From Phycisphaeraceae bacterium (GTDB lineage: Bacteria > Planctomycetota > Phycisphaerae > Phycisphaerales > Zrk34): a stretch of 8,248 nucleotides of DNA. The translations under genes were made by a program, and so were the position numbers. Below are positions 1-6,358 of this stretch, piece by piece. The notes beneath the pieces were generated by a model that did not search any database, was not told the DNA's origin, and saw nothing but the letters and a program-made list of their open reading frames with translations. Each line of letters begins with the position of its first letter. The stretch's first letter is position 1. The stretch is from NCBI GenBank assembly GCA_028281485.1, contig JANQJT010000198.1, forward strand, positions 1-8,248, given 5' to 3'.

Positions 1-1
1 A

Positions 2-463
2 GGCCTCGGCCAGACCAGCGACGACGTGAACACGCTGCTCGACGCCGCGATCGACGCATCACCCGAGGCCCGCGAGCTGGCCGAGTTGATCACGATCACC
101 GTCGAGCTGGCCGAGGCTACGATTGGCGCACGCGCCGCCGAAGCCCCCCCGCTCGACACCGAGCGCCTGCGCACGGCGCTGGCGCGTCGGCGCAGCTTCC
201 ACGCCACGATCAACGCCCTATCCCTCGCCGCCGCCGTCCTCATCGGCCTGACAATCGGCGCCGTCTACTTCGCCGCCGACGCCGCGTCGCCCCCGCACCC
301 CGCACCGATCGTGAACAGCGATATGCAAACACCTCGTGACTCGTTCTGGTCCATCGACCGGCACGCCGCGAACCGGCGCACCGCCGTCGCCAAAACCGAC
401 CGCACGCCGTGGACCTGGTCCCGGCTTACCCAACAATCCCAGCACATCGAGACACTGCCATGA
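2..463 (+). CDS. Single-pass membrane protein, 5'-truncated; possibly anti-sigma-factor-like
   Basis: The reading frame is open from the left edge (visible from position 2), so the true start is probably outside the window. A GTG at 26 is an in-frame possible start but has no convincing ribosome binding site. Counting from that GTG, residues 1-56 are an Ala/Glu-rich helical segment containing an 'ASPEARELAEL' stretch. A hydrophobic helix at about 60-83 follows three arginines (54-56), which suggests N-in orientation. Residues 84-145 form a Pro/Arg-rich, low-complexity tail. A short helical cytoplasmic part followed by one membrane helix recalls anti-sigma factors, but no Cys/His zinc motif is visible, so this is only a guess. 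The stop overlaps the ATG of the following lipoprotein gene (ATGA at 460-463), implying one transcript and translational coupling. It could equally be an unrelated membrane protein. Confidence 0.6.
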   Translation, partial: GLGQTSDDVNTLLDAAIDASPEARELAELITITVELAEATIGARAAEAPPLDTERLRTALARRRSFHATINALSLAAAVLIGLTIGAVYFAADAASPPHPAPIVNSDMQTPRDSFWSIDRHAANRRTAVAKTDRTPWTWSRLTQQSQHIETLP

Positions 464-1860
464 CGACCCGTTCCCACCTCCGCATCACATCACGCCTGCT
501 GATCATCATCGCGACGCTGCTACTTGTCGCCGGCTGCATCCCTCAGCGCATCGGCTGGTCGCCGGACGGCTCGATCGCCTACGTCCTCGCCGACGACGGC
601 CTGCGCTTCTGCGACATCGAGGGCAATCTTACCGACCTGCGCGCCGCCGGCATCAAGTCCGCCGTGTGGACACCCGATGGCAAACAGCTCGTCATCGAGG
701 GTGAAGCCACGTTCGAGTCGTGGGGCGATTTCGCCGAGCATCTCGACAAGTGGCGCAGCGATCAGATCATCGAACGCGCTACGGCCGCGTGCCGGCACGC
801 CGTGACCGGTCGGCCGTGGGATGACGCGGTGGAACTCGTGCGCGACACGTTCGCTCACCCCATCAGCGACAACGAGGTCGACGCCTGGAAGCTGTACATC
901 CGTGACAACTTCGATGACGAAGACGACAAACAACTGATCGCATCCTGGGGCGAGGTCGATAGCGTCAAGCTCGATCTGATCGCCGTGGCCGATTATCGCG
1001 ATGGCGACATCGGCGAACCGCGTTTCATCGCCGCGTCGACCGAAGACGTCTTCAGCCTGATCCTCTCGCCCGACGGCGAGGCGCTGCTGTACACCACCGT
1101 CGAAGACCTGGACGACGACGAAGCGCGCGGCCTGCACGTCGTATTGTTGACCGGCGGCCCCAGCGCACAGCTCAACCACTACCCCGGGCTGTATGCCGAC
1201 TGGACGCCCGACTCCCGCTCCGCGGTCTACTTTCAACAGGAGCAAAACAGCGAAGCCCTCGGCGAGCTGCTCCGACAAACCGTGCGCGACGAACACGGCA
1301 AGCTCGATACCGACGACGGCCACGACGTCCTGGCCGGCTGCCTGTTCGCCGTGTTCGCACGACCCACCTGCCTCTCAGACGGGCGCATCGTCTTCAACTC
1401 CGTTGAAATCACGCTGCCGCTGACCGAAAACGACGTGCCGCAGCAGCAGCAACTGTTCATGCTCGATCCGGGTCGTCACGCGGCGCTGGTGCGACTCATC
1501 CCGCGCGGCTTTACCAACGAGATGCCCGAAGACCTCAGCTACTACACCGTCAGCCCGGACGAATCCCGCCTCGCCTGCCTCGCCGAATCGGGCCACGTCC
1601 ATCTCTTCGATCTTGCCACCGGTGAAGTCGAAGTGATCCAGGACATCGATTTCGACGACAACTACTCCCTGCCCGCCTGGCGCACCGCCAACGAGATCAC
1701 CGTCACGACCGCCAACCCCGACGGCCTACCCGGCACGCACGAACGCGAGATCGTGCACATCAAGCTCGACAAGGACGACCGCAAGGTGCTCAGCGCCGAC
1801 TGGCCCGATGCCGCGGTCGGTGGCTGGCTGGGCACGCACGAGGAAGATGAAGAAGACTGA
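460..1860 (+). CDS. Lipoprotein with WD40-like (PD40/TolB-type) beta-propeller repeats
   Basis: This is a 466-residue protein. I chose the ATG at 460 over the upstream in-frame GTG at 409 because it puts a lipoprotein signal at the N-terminus: arginines at 4, 8 and 12, a hydrophobic core at 13-24 and a lipobox LVAGC with Cys26. The ATG also overlaps the stop of the previous gene. The mature protein should be anchored in the membrane through lipidated Cys26. Repeated SPDG/TPDG motifs lie at residues 34, 71, 203, 249 (TPDS) and 365 (SPDE), each after hydrophobic/aromatic beta-strand residues. This is the signature of PD40 propeller repeats as found in TolB and related proteins. An acidic, less repeat-like segment lies at about 85-190. 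The C-terminus is strongly acidic (HEEDEED). Such propellers usually bind proteins or ligands; no catalytic motif is seen. It is not assigned as TolB itself, since the lipid anchor and the absence of tol/pal neighbours argue against that. The partner is probably the coupled upstream membrane protein (inference). Confidence 0.8.
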   Translation: MTTRSHLRITSRLLIIIATLLLVAGCIPQRIGWSPDGSIAYVLADDGLRFCDIEGNLTDLRAAGIKSAVWTPDGKQLVIEGEATFESWGDFAEHLDKWRSDQIIERATAACRHAVTGRPWDDAVELVRDTFAHPISDNEVDAWKLYIRDNFDDEDDKQLIASWGEVDSVKLDLIAVADYRDGDIGEPRFIAASTEDVFSLILSPDGEALLYTTVEDLDDDEARGLHVVLLTGGPSAQLNHYPGLYADWTPDSRSAVYFQQEQNSEALGELLRQTVRDEHGKLDTDDGHDVLAGCLFAVFARPTCLSDGRIVFNSVEITLPLTENDVPQQQQLFMLDPGRHAALVRLIPRGFTNEMPEDLSYYTVSPDESRLACLAESGHVHLFDLATGEVEVIQDIDFDDNYSLPAWRTANEITVTTANPDGLPGTHEREIVHIKLDKDDRKVLSADWPDAAVGGWLGTHEEDEED

Positions 1861-1889
1861 CCCGGTTCCGAGCCGTGCACCTTAGAACG

Positions 1890-1894
1890 AAAGG
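1890..1894 (+). promoter_or_regulatory. Ribosome binding site of the small membrane protein gene
   Basis: An AAAGG element lies 9 nt before the ATG at 1904. It supports that start and the reality of this short gene. The 43 nt between the lipoprotein stop (1860) and this ATG show no clear terminator or promoter, so co-transcription with the lipoprotein is possible. Confidence 0.5.
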
Positions 1895-1903
1895 CAACAC
1901 CAC

Positions 1904-2182
1904 ATGGCCATCGAAGACACCAAACGCACGCTCGACGTCGTGTCCACCGTCCTGATGATCGGCTTCGTCTGCACCATGATCTTCCTGCTCGCATGGTTTG
2001 TCATGGTCTGGATAGCCGGCGACTGGATGTACGAGTTCCATAGCTCAATCGTCTCGCCAATGGAGCGCGAGTCGTTCAACCACCTGCAGTACCAGGGCAT
2101 GGCTTACACGAAGGTGCTGGGCTTCATGCTGTTTCTGTTCCCCTGGATCGGCGTGAAGATCGCCAAGGCCCGGCTGGGCTAA
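1904..2182 (+). CDS. Small two-helix membrane protein, DUF6868-like
   Basis: This is a 92-residue protein with two hydrophobic segments, at about residues 11-38 and 68-86. The first helix ends in a conserved-looking GDWMYEFH stretch (39-46). It is followed by a short polar loop containing a 'HLQYQGMAYTK' segment (60-70), then the second helix and a basic C-terminal tail (KIAKARLG). The pattern of helix, DW-Y-H motif, loop with YxGMAxxK, helix resembles the roughly 80-residue DUF6868 family as I remember it. That family has no known function. The ATG at 1904 has an AAAGG element at suitable spacing. The stop is only 6 nt from the stop of the convergent ABC-F gene. The family call is from memory; the membrane topology is directly visible. 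Confidence 0.75.
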   Translation: MAIEDTKRTLDVVSTVLMIGFVCTMIFLLAWFVMVWIAGDWMYEFHSSIVSPMERESFNHLQYQGMAYTKVLGFMLFLFPWIGVKIAKARLG

Positions 2183-2188
2183 ACCCGC

Positions 2189-4102
2189 TCACCCGCGCTC
2201 GGCGCGGCGCAACCACTCGGCCTCAAGCGGCTCCAGTTCCGCAGCCAGCTTCTGCCGCGCATCGTGCACGGCGCGGAACGCGTCGGTGTCCTTGTACAGC
2301 TGCGGATCAGCCAGCCGCTGGTCCAGCTCCACCAGCGCGCTCTCGGCTTCGATGATGCGCTTCTCCAACTCCTTGTCTTTCATCTTCACCAGCGGATTGC
2401 GCGGCTTGTCCTCGGCCGGCTTTTGATTCGGCTTCTTCGCGGGCTTGGCCTTGGGCCGCTGCAGCGCCTGCAGCGCCGCGGCCTCGGCCCTGTGCTGATC
2501 GTCCAACCAGTCCCGGTACGTCCCCAGGAAGTGACGGATGGGCTTGCCCGGTTCGAAGATGAGCAGCTCGTCCACCGTGTCCTGCAACAGCATGCGGTCG
2601 TGCGTGATGAGAATCAGCGTGCCGTCGTACAGCCGCAGCGCCTCCTCGAGTTTTTCCGCCGACGGGATGTCCAGGTGGTTGCTCGGCTCGTCGAGCACCA
2701 TCAGGTTGTGCCCGCCGATGCAGATCCCCGCCAACACCGCACGCGTACGCTCTCCGCCGCTGAGCACGCCGAACGGCTTCTCCTGCTCGTCGCCGGTAAA
2801 CAGAAACGCCCCCGCCAGGTCGCGCGCTGACTGGTACGCGCCGTCCGGCACACACCGCTGCAGATAGCTGATCGGCGTGTCGTCATCGTCCAGGTGCTCG
2901 TGTGTCTGCCGGTAATAACCCAGGCTCACGTTCGTGCCCATCCGCACGGAGCCGGCGTCCGGCGTGTGTCGCCCGATCAGGCAACTGGTCAGCGTGCTCT
3001 TACCGCAGCCGTTGGGACCGATCACCCCGATGCGCTGGCCGCGCTTGATCTGCGTCGCGAACCCGTCAAACAACACCTTGTCGTCGTAGCGCACGCCGAT
3101 GCCGGTCGTGCTGGTGGTGATCACGTTGTCGCCCGAGCGCGGCGCCTTGGGCAGGTCCAGCCCGATGGCCTTCTCCTGCTTGACCGAATCCACCACCTCG
3201 TCACGGATGAACCGCTCGAGCTTCTTCTGTCTGCCGCGTGCTTCCTTGGCGCGCTGGCCGGTCTTGTAGCGATCGATGTACTGCTTCTGGTGACGGATGA
3301 ACGTCTGCTGCTTGGCGTACACCCGGCCCTGCTCGAGGCGACGCTGCTCGCGCTGCTCACGGTACGCGTGATAATTGCCCGGGTACTCGTGCATCTTCCC
3401 GCCCTCGACCTCCACGATCTTGTCCGTCACCTCGTCCAGCAACCAGCGATCGTGACTGACCACCATCACCGCCCCGCTGAACTCCTTGAGAAACCGCTCC
3501 AACCACTGCCGCCCGGCGATGTCCAGGTGATTGGTCGGCTCGTCCAACAGCAGCACGTCCGGCTCTTCCAACAAGAGCTTCGCCAGTGCCAATCTCGCCT
3601 TCTGCCCGCCCGACAGTCCCGCGACCGGCACGTCGAACGTCTCGTCTCCCAAACCCAACCCGTGCAGCGTCGCGTCGATCCGGTGATCGATCGCGTAGCC
3701 CCCCGCCGCCTCGATCGCGTGCTCGACCTGTTCGTACCGCTTCATCAGCCGATCCAACTCATCGCCGTCGGCCTCGGCCATGTCGTGCGACAAGCGATCC
3801 CGCTGGTCGTGCAGATCAGCCAGCTTCGCAAACGCCTGCTCCGCCTCCCGACGCAGCGTGCGCGTGCCGTCCAACTGCGGGTCCTGTGGCAGATAACCCA
3901 CACGCGTGCCGCGCGTGTACTGCACCACGCCGTCGTCCGGCTCGTAATCCCCCGTGATCAGACGCATCAGCGTCGTCTTGCCACAACCGTTCCGACCCAC
4001 CAGGCCGATCCGCTGACCGGCGTGCAGCGCCAGATTCACGCGATTGAGCACGGGTTTTTGCCCGTGCGCGTGGGTCAGGTTCATCACGGTGATGAGCGAC
4101 AT
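2189..4102 (-). CDS. ABC-F family ATPase (YheS/Uup-like ribosome-associated factor)
   Basis: This is a complete 637-residue tandem ATPase without transmembrane segments. ABC-F proteins bind the ribosomal E site and relieve stalled or misfolded translation states; Uup also has nucleic-acid-related roles. Domain 1 has Walker A GRNGCGKT (36-43), signature LSGGQ (163-167), Walker B ending DEPTNHLD with catalytic Glu188, and switch His217. A basic, coiled interdomain linker (P-site tRNA-interaction motif region) lies at about 248-302 and is rich in Arg, Lys and Gln. Domain 2 has Walker A GPNGCGKS (362-369), signature LSGGE (447-451), DEPSNHLD with Glu472, and switch His501. A Lys/Pro-rich stretch (549-572) leads to a C-terminal coiled coil (573-634). 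Both ATP sites look intact. Length and C-terminal extension match YheS/Uup better than EttA, which lacks this coiled coil. The ATG at 4102 is preferred over an in-frame TTG at 4111, because family members begin close to the first beta strand; neither has a good Shine-Dalgarno. An antibiotic-resistance ABC-F is possible but not indicated by context. Confidence 0.95.
   Translation of the reverse strand: MSLITVMNLTHAHGQKPVLNRVNLALHAGQRIGLVGRNGCGKTTLMRLITGDYEPDDGVVQYTRGTRVGYLPQDPQLDGTRTLRREAEQAFAKLADLHDQRDRLSHDMAEADGDELDRLMKRYEQVEHAIEAAGGYAIDHRIDATLHGLGLGDETFDVPVAGLSGGQKARLALAKLLLEEPDVLLLDEPTNHLDIAGRQWLERFLKEFSGAVMVVSHDRWLLDEVTDKIVEVEGGKMHEYPGNYHAYREQREQRRLEQGRVYAKQQTFIRHQKQYIDRYKTGQRAKEARGRQKKLERFIRDEVVDSVKQEKAIGLDLPKAPRSGDNVITTSTTGIGVRYDDKVLFDGFATQIKRGQRIGVIGPNGCGKSTLTSCLIGRHTPDAGSVRMGTNVSLGYYRQTHEHLDDDDTPISYLQRCVPDGAYQSARDLAGAFLFTGDEQEKPFGVLSGGERTRAVLAGICIGGHNLMVLDEPSNHLDIPSAEKLEEALRLYDGTLILITHDRMLLQDTVDELLIFEPGKPIRHFLGTYRDWLDDQHRAEAAALQALQRPKAKPAKKPNQKPAEDKPRNPLVKMKDKELEKRIIEAESALVELDQRLADPQLYKDTDAFRAVHDARQKLAAELEPLEAEWLRRAERG
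2193..2207. other. Perfect G+C hairpin at a convergent gene junction
   Basis: CCGCGC (2193-2198), loop TCG, GCGCGG (2202-2207) form a 6-bp perfect stem. It lies 10 nt after the stop of the small membrane protein gene and inside the last codons of the ABC-F gene. Only 6 nt separate the two convergent genes, so any terminator must lie in coding sequence. There is no T-tract on either side, so it is not a canonical intrinsic terminator. In DNA this G+C-rich, a stem of this size can arise by chance. Confidence 0.3.
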
Positions 4103-4109
4103 AGGCCGC

Positions 4110-4123
4110 AAGTTTACAAACTT
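4110..4123. repeat. Perfect 14-nt inverted repeat upstream of the ABC-F start
   Basis: AAGTTT (4110-4115), AC, AAACTT (4118-4123) is a perfect dyad with 6-nt arms in an otherwise G+C-rich region. It lies 8-21 nt before the ABC-F ATG, where the Shine-Dalgarno would normally sit. It could be a repressor operator. As RNA it could form a 5-bp stem with a UGUA loop over the translation start. It is a single copy in this region and no regulator gene is nearby, so its function is unproven. Confidence 0.4.
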
Positions 4124-4232
4124 ACGTGAGACTGTGTCCGATCCGGTGCATCAAAAACCGCAAAACCAACGTCTAAATCAAGACGGGAATCAAGCCGCAC
4201 GATCACGACACAACTGGGTGAACCCCCTATCC

Positions 4233-4237
4233 AGGAG
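4233..4237 (+). promoter_or_regulatory. Shine-Dalgarno of the YceI gene
   Basis: AGGAG lies 8 nt before the ATG at 4246. It is the strongest ribosome binding site in the window and fixes the start. That start also gives a well-formed signal peptide. Confidence 0.75.
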
Positions 4238-4245
4238 AACGCTCG

Positions 4246-4917
4246 ATGAAGACCTCGATAAAAATCGCATCCACCGCCGCCGCGCTGGCCATCGCCGCGC
4301 TGATCGGCATCACCGCCATCGCACAGACCACCCAGCCCGCTCGACCACCCGCACTCCACCACCATCACGCCGGCGGCAAGTTCTTCGACTTCAAAGACCC
4401 CAAGGGCGTCAACGCCGTCGTCTTCATCGTCGACAGCGAACTCGAGCCCTTCGTCGGCACCGCCTCCGGCGTGTCCGGCGCCGTCCACATCGATTTCGAT
4501 CACCCCGGACACTTCCACGGCGGCATCATCATCGACACCGACTCCGTCGTCACCACCAACCCCCGGATGGCCGACGTCCTGCACGGCGCCGAATGGATCA
4601 ACGCCACCGCCAACCCGCAGATCAGGTTCGCCTTCGGCTCGGCTGCGCCCGTGCCCAACAAGCCCGACACCTACGTCGTCAACGGCGCACTCACCATCGC
4701 CGGCGTCACCCTCAACAAGACCGTCACCCTCACCGCCTCGCACGTCCCCGACGGCGCCAAGCGACGCGGCGGCGCCAAGTCCGGCGACCTGCTCGTGCTC
4801 CGATCCAACTTCTCCATCGATCGCAAGGACTTCGGCATCAAGACCGACATGGGCGACGAGAAGGTCGGCAACAAGATCGACATCATCGTCAAGATCACCG
4901 GTTACGAGAAGAAATGA
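4246..4917 (+). CDS. Secreted YceI-family (polyisoprenoid-binding-like) protein
   Basis: This is a 223-residue protein. The N-terminus is a Sec signal peptide: lysines at 2 and 6, a hydrophobic core at about 10-24, and a likely cleavage after Ala26 (AIA/Q). A Pro-rich segment follows, with four consecutive histidines at 38-41. The rest has the YceI lipocalin-like barrel pattern: a 'VSGAVHIDFDHP' strand, an 'IIIDTDSVVTTNPRMADVLHG' segment, a 'NPQIRFAF' strand, 'VNGALTIAGVTLNKTVTLT', and a C-terminal 'SNFSIDRKDFGIKTDMG...VGNKIDIIVKITG'. YceI proteins bind isoprenoid quinones or similar lipids in the periplasm, and the family is linked to lipid or stress functions. There is no cysteine. The gene is first in a two-gene unit: its stop overlaps the ATG of the next gene (4914-4917), which also carries a YceI-like domain. 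Ligand and exact role are unknown. The histidine run might bind metal, but this is inference. Confidence 0.9.
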   Translation: MKTSIKIASTAAALAIAALIGITAIAQTTQPARPPALHHHHAGGKFFDFKDPKGVNAVVFIVDSELEPFVGTASGVSGAVHIDFDHPGHFHGGIIIDTDSVVTTNPRMADVLHGAEWINATANPQIRFAFGSAAPVPNKPDTYVVNGALTIAGVTLNKTVTLTASHVPDGAKRRGGAKSGDLLVLRSNFSIDRKDFGIKTDMGDEKVGNKIDIIVKITGYEKK

Positions 4918-6347
4918 CCCCACGCCCCGCGTTCATCTGGACCTCATTAACGATGATGCTCCTCGCCGCACCCGCGTTGGCCGGCGAGCAGCTCATCGTA
5001 TTCACCCAGCCCGACGCCTCCGCCGTCGCCGAGTCGTTCCAGCGCGAGCACCTGCCCGCCATCGAATCGCTCGCCGATGACATGGGTGTGGAACTGAAAG
5101 TCGTCGACGTCGCCGCCGGCGTGCCGCGGGACGTCGGCATCACCCCGCTGATCGTCTACCAGAACCACCGCGGCCGATCGATCTACCAGGGTCGCTACGC
5201 CACGCCGATGCGCATCAAGAACTTCATCCGCACCGCGCGCCACGTGCCCAAGGCCGACGCCGCCCTCACCCTCACCGACCTGTACACCCACGACCTCGGC
5301 CGCGCCACCGTCGGCTCGCCGATCAAGATCACGGACCTCGCCGGCGCCGTGCCCGAAGGATTCGACCAGGCCGCCTTCAAAAAGCAGATGCACGCCGCAC
5401 TGGCCGAAGGCTTCGAACGCTTCAAGCCCGTCGCCAGCGCCGACTTCGCACGCACCGATCGCCTGTTCTACATGGACCTGTACCCCTACCGATCCGACGA
5501 CGGTAAGCTGTTCATCGGCATCGCCCTGTTCAGTCAGTTCCACTGCCACGACCCCGTCTTCATCCAGACCGACGAGCCCGTCACCGGTTCGTGGGACGAT
5601 CGCGCCGCGGTCTTCGCCGACGCGGCACGCGCGCTCGAAGAACAGGTCGCCCATCAGATCGCTCAATCAGCCATCGGCGACGGCTTCGACGTCATCTCCC
5701 CCACCGTTCCCACGGAAACCTACGAGCAACTCGGCCTGCCCCTGCCTCCCAAGCCCGCCGGCGCCGTAGCCCAGGCCCCCATCGACACCGAGCTTCCCAC
5801 GCGCTGGACCGTCGACACCGCAGCCGCGCAGTCCGAGGCGATGATCCAGTTCGCCTTCGCCCCGCCGCTGGACGGCTACGCCGGCGAAGTCACACAACTC
5901 ACCGGCTCGCTCAACCTCGGCACCGACGCACTGTCCCAAACCACCGGCAAGCTCACCGTGCAAACCAACTCGCTCACCATGGGCGAGGAAGACCTCGACG
6001 CACACATCCACGACGGCCTACTCTTCGTCGTCGAACACCCCAGCGCCCACTTCACCGTCACCGCCATCCAGACCGACCACACCACCATCGAATGGGCGCA
6101 GATCACCCCCATCGTCCTGCACGGCAAGTTCACGCTGATGGACCAGACCATCGACCTGGCCGTGCCCGCGTCGATCGAGACCTACATCACTGACGACGGC
6201 TCACCCCGCCTCGAACTGATCGGCGCCTGGCAGCTGCAAATCAACGACACCTGGGGACTGGAAGGCCCCCCCGGCCCCGCCGAGTCACAAAACACCATGG
6301 ACTTCCGCTGCCGCATCGTGATGAAACCGGCAACGCTAACCCGTTAA
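4914..6347 (+). CDS. Secreted protein: thioredoxin-like domain without CXXC, unknown middle domain, C-terminal YceI-like domain
   Basis: This is a 477-residue protein. The ATG at 4914 overlaps the stop of the preceding YceI gene and gives a good signal peptide, with likely cleavage after Ala23 (ALA/G). Residues about 24-112 look thioredoxin-like: a first strand 'LIVFTQPD', a helix with Pro48, a 'VELKVVDV' strand, and 'ITPLIVYQNHRGRSIYQGR' with Thr77-Pro78 at the cis-Pro position. The usual CXXC site is absent, so no redox activity is expected. Residues about 115-290 are a domain I do not recognise, containing FHCHDP at 209-214. Residues about 296-474 have a YceI-like pattern: 'LTGSLNLGTDAL', 'DLDAHIHDGLLFVVEHPSAHFTV', 'VLHGKFTLMDQTIDLAVP', and a terminal 'DFRCRIVMKP'. 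The only cysteines are Cys211 and Cys466, in different domains. The protein probably acts in the envelope together with the first YceI protein. The coding call is firm; the thioredoxin-like call is moderate and the YceI-like call fairly good. Confidence 0.88.
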   Translation: MTPRPAFIWTSLTMMLLAAPALAGEQLIVFTQPDASAVAESFQREHLPAIESLADDMGVELKVVDVAAGVPRDVGITPLIVYQNHRGRSIYQGRYATPMRIKNFIRTARHVPKADAALTLTDLYTHDLGRATVGSPIKITDLAGAVPEGFDQAAFKKQMHAALAEGFERFKPVASADFARTDRLFYMDLYPYRSDDGKLFIGIALFSQFHCHDPVFIQTDEPVTGSWDDRAAVFADAARALEEQVAHQIAQSAIGDGFDVISPTVPTETYEQLGLPLPPKPAGAVAQAPIDTELPTRWTVDTAAAQSEAMIQFAFAPPLDGYAGEVTQLTGSLNLGTDALSQTTGKLTVQTNSLTMGEEDLDAHIHDGLLFVVEHPSAHFTVTAIQTDHTTIEWAQITPIVLHGKFTLMDQTIDLAVPASIETYITDDGSPRLELIGAWQLQINDTWGLEGPPGPAESQNTMDFRCRIVMKPATLTR

Positions 6348-6358
6348 GTCAACCCCGC

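Larger units (their letters stand above)
4103..4245. promoter_or_regulatory. Divergent intergenic region between ABC-F and YceI genes
   Basis: These 143 nt separate the divergent starts of the ABC-F gene (minus) and the YceI gene (plus), so promoters for both units are expected here. Positions 4110-4190 are visibly richer in A+T than the surrounding genes. I could not find a convincing -35/-10 pair. A TTTACA (4113-4118) and a TCTAAA (4172-4177) are loose matches without proper partners. A 14-nt dyad lies at 4110-4123. A weaker inverted repeat, CGTCT/AGACG with a 6-nt loop, lies at 4170-4185. I see no riboswitch or small open reading frame. Confidence 0.5.

Noticed and set aside
409..459. Upstream GTG start for the lipoprotein gene
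   Set aside because: It would add 17 residues before a well-formed lipoprotein signal and overlap the previous gene by 55 nt. The ATG at 460 fits both the signal and the overlap.
520..1323. Antisense open frame of 267 codons opposite the lipoprotein gene
   Set aside because: Its Val/Gly/Asp-rich translation, the mirror of the propeller gene, has no recognisable family pattern. The plus strand shows regular SPDG repeats and a lipobox.
2894..4129. Long open frame of 411 codons on the plus strand, antisense to the ABC-F gene
   Set aside because: It mirrors the ABC-F coding sequence and gives a low-complexity Leu/Arg/Val/His-rich translation without motifs or a signal.
4170..4185. Inverted repeat CGTCT/AGACG between the divergent genes
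   Set aside because: A 5-nt arm with a 6-nt loop and no T-tract is expected by chance; it is too weak to call a terminator or operator.
4044..4913. In-frame upstream extension of the thioredoxin-like/YceI-like protein
   Set aside because: The extension overlaps the YceI gene in another frame and is an Arg/His-rich low-complexity sequence. The ATG at 4914 gives a proper signal peptide and an ATGA overlap.
4114..4923. Antisense open frame of 269 codons opposite the YceI gene
   Set aside because: It is a Gly/Asp/Val-rich low-complexity shadow of the YceI coding strand, starting and ending outside any sensible gene context.
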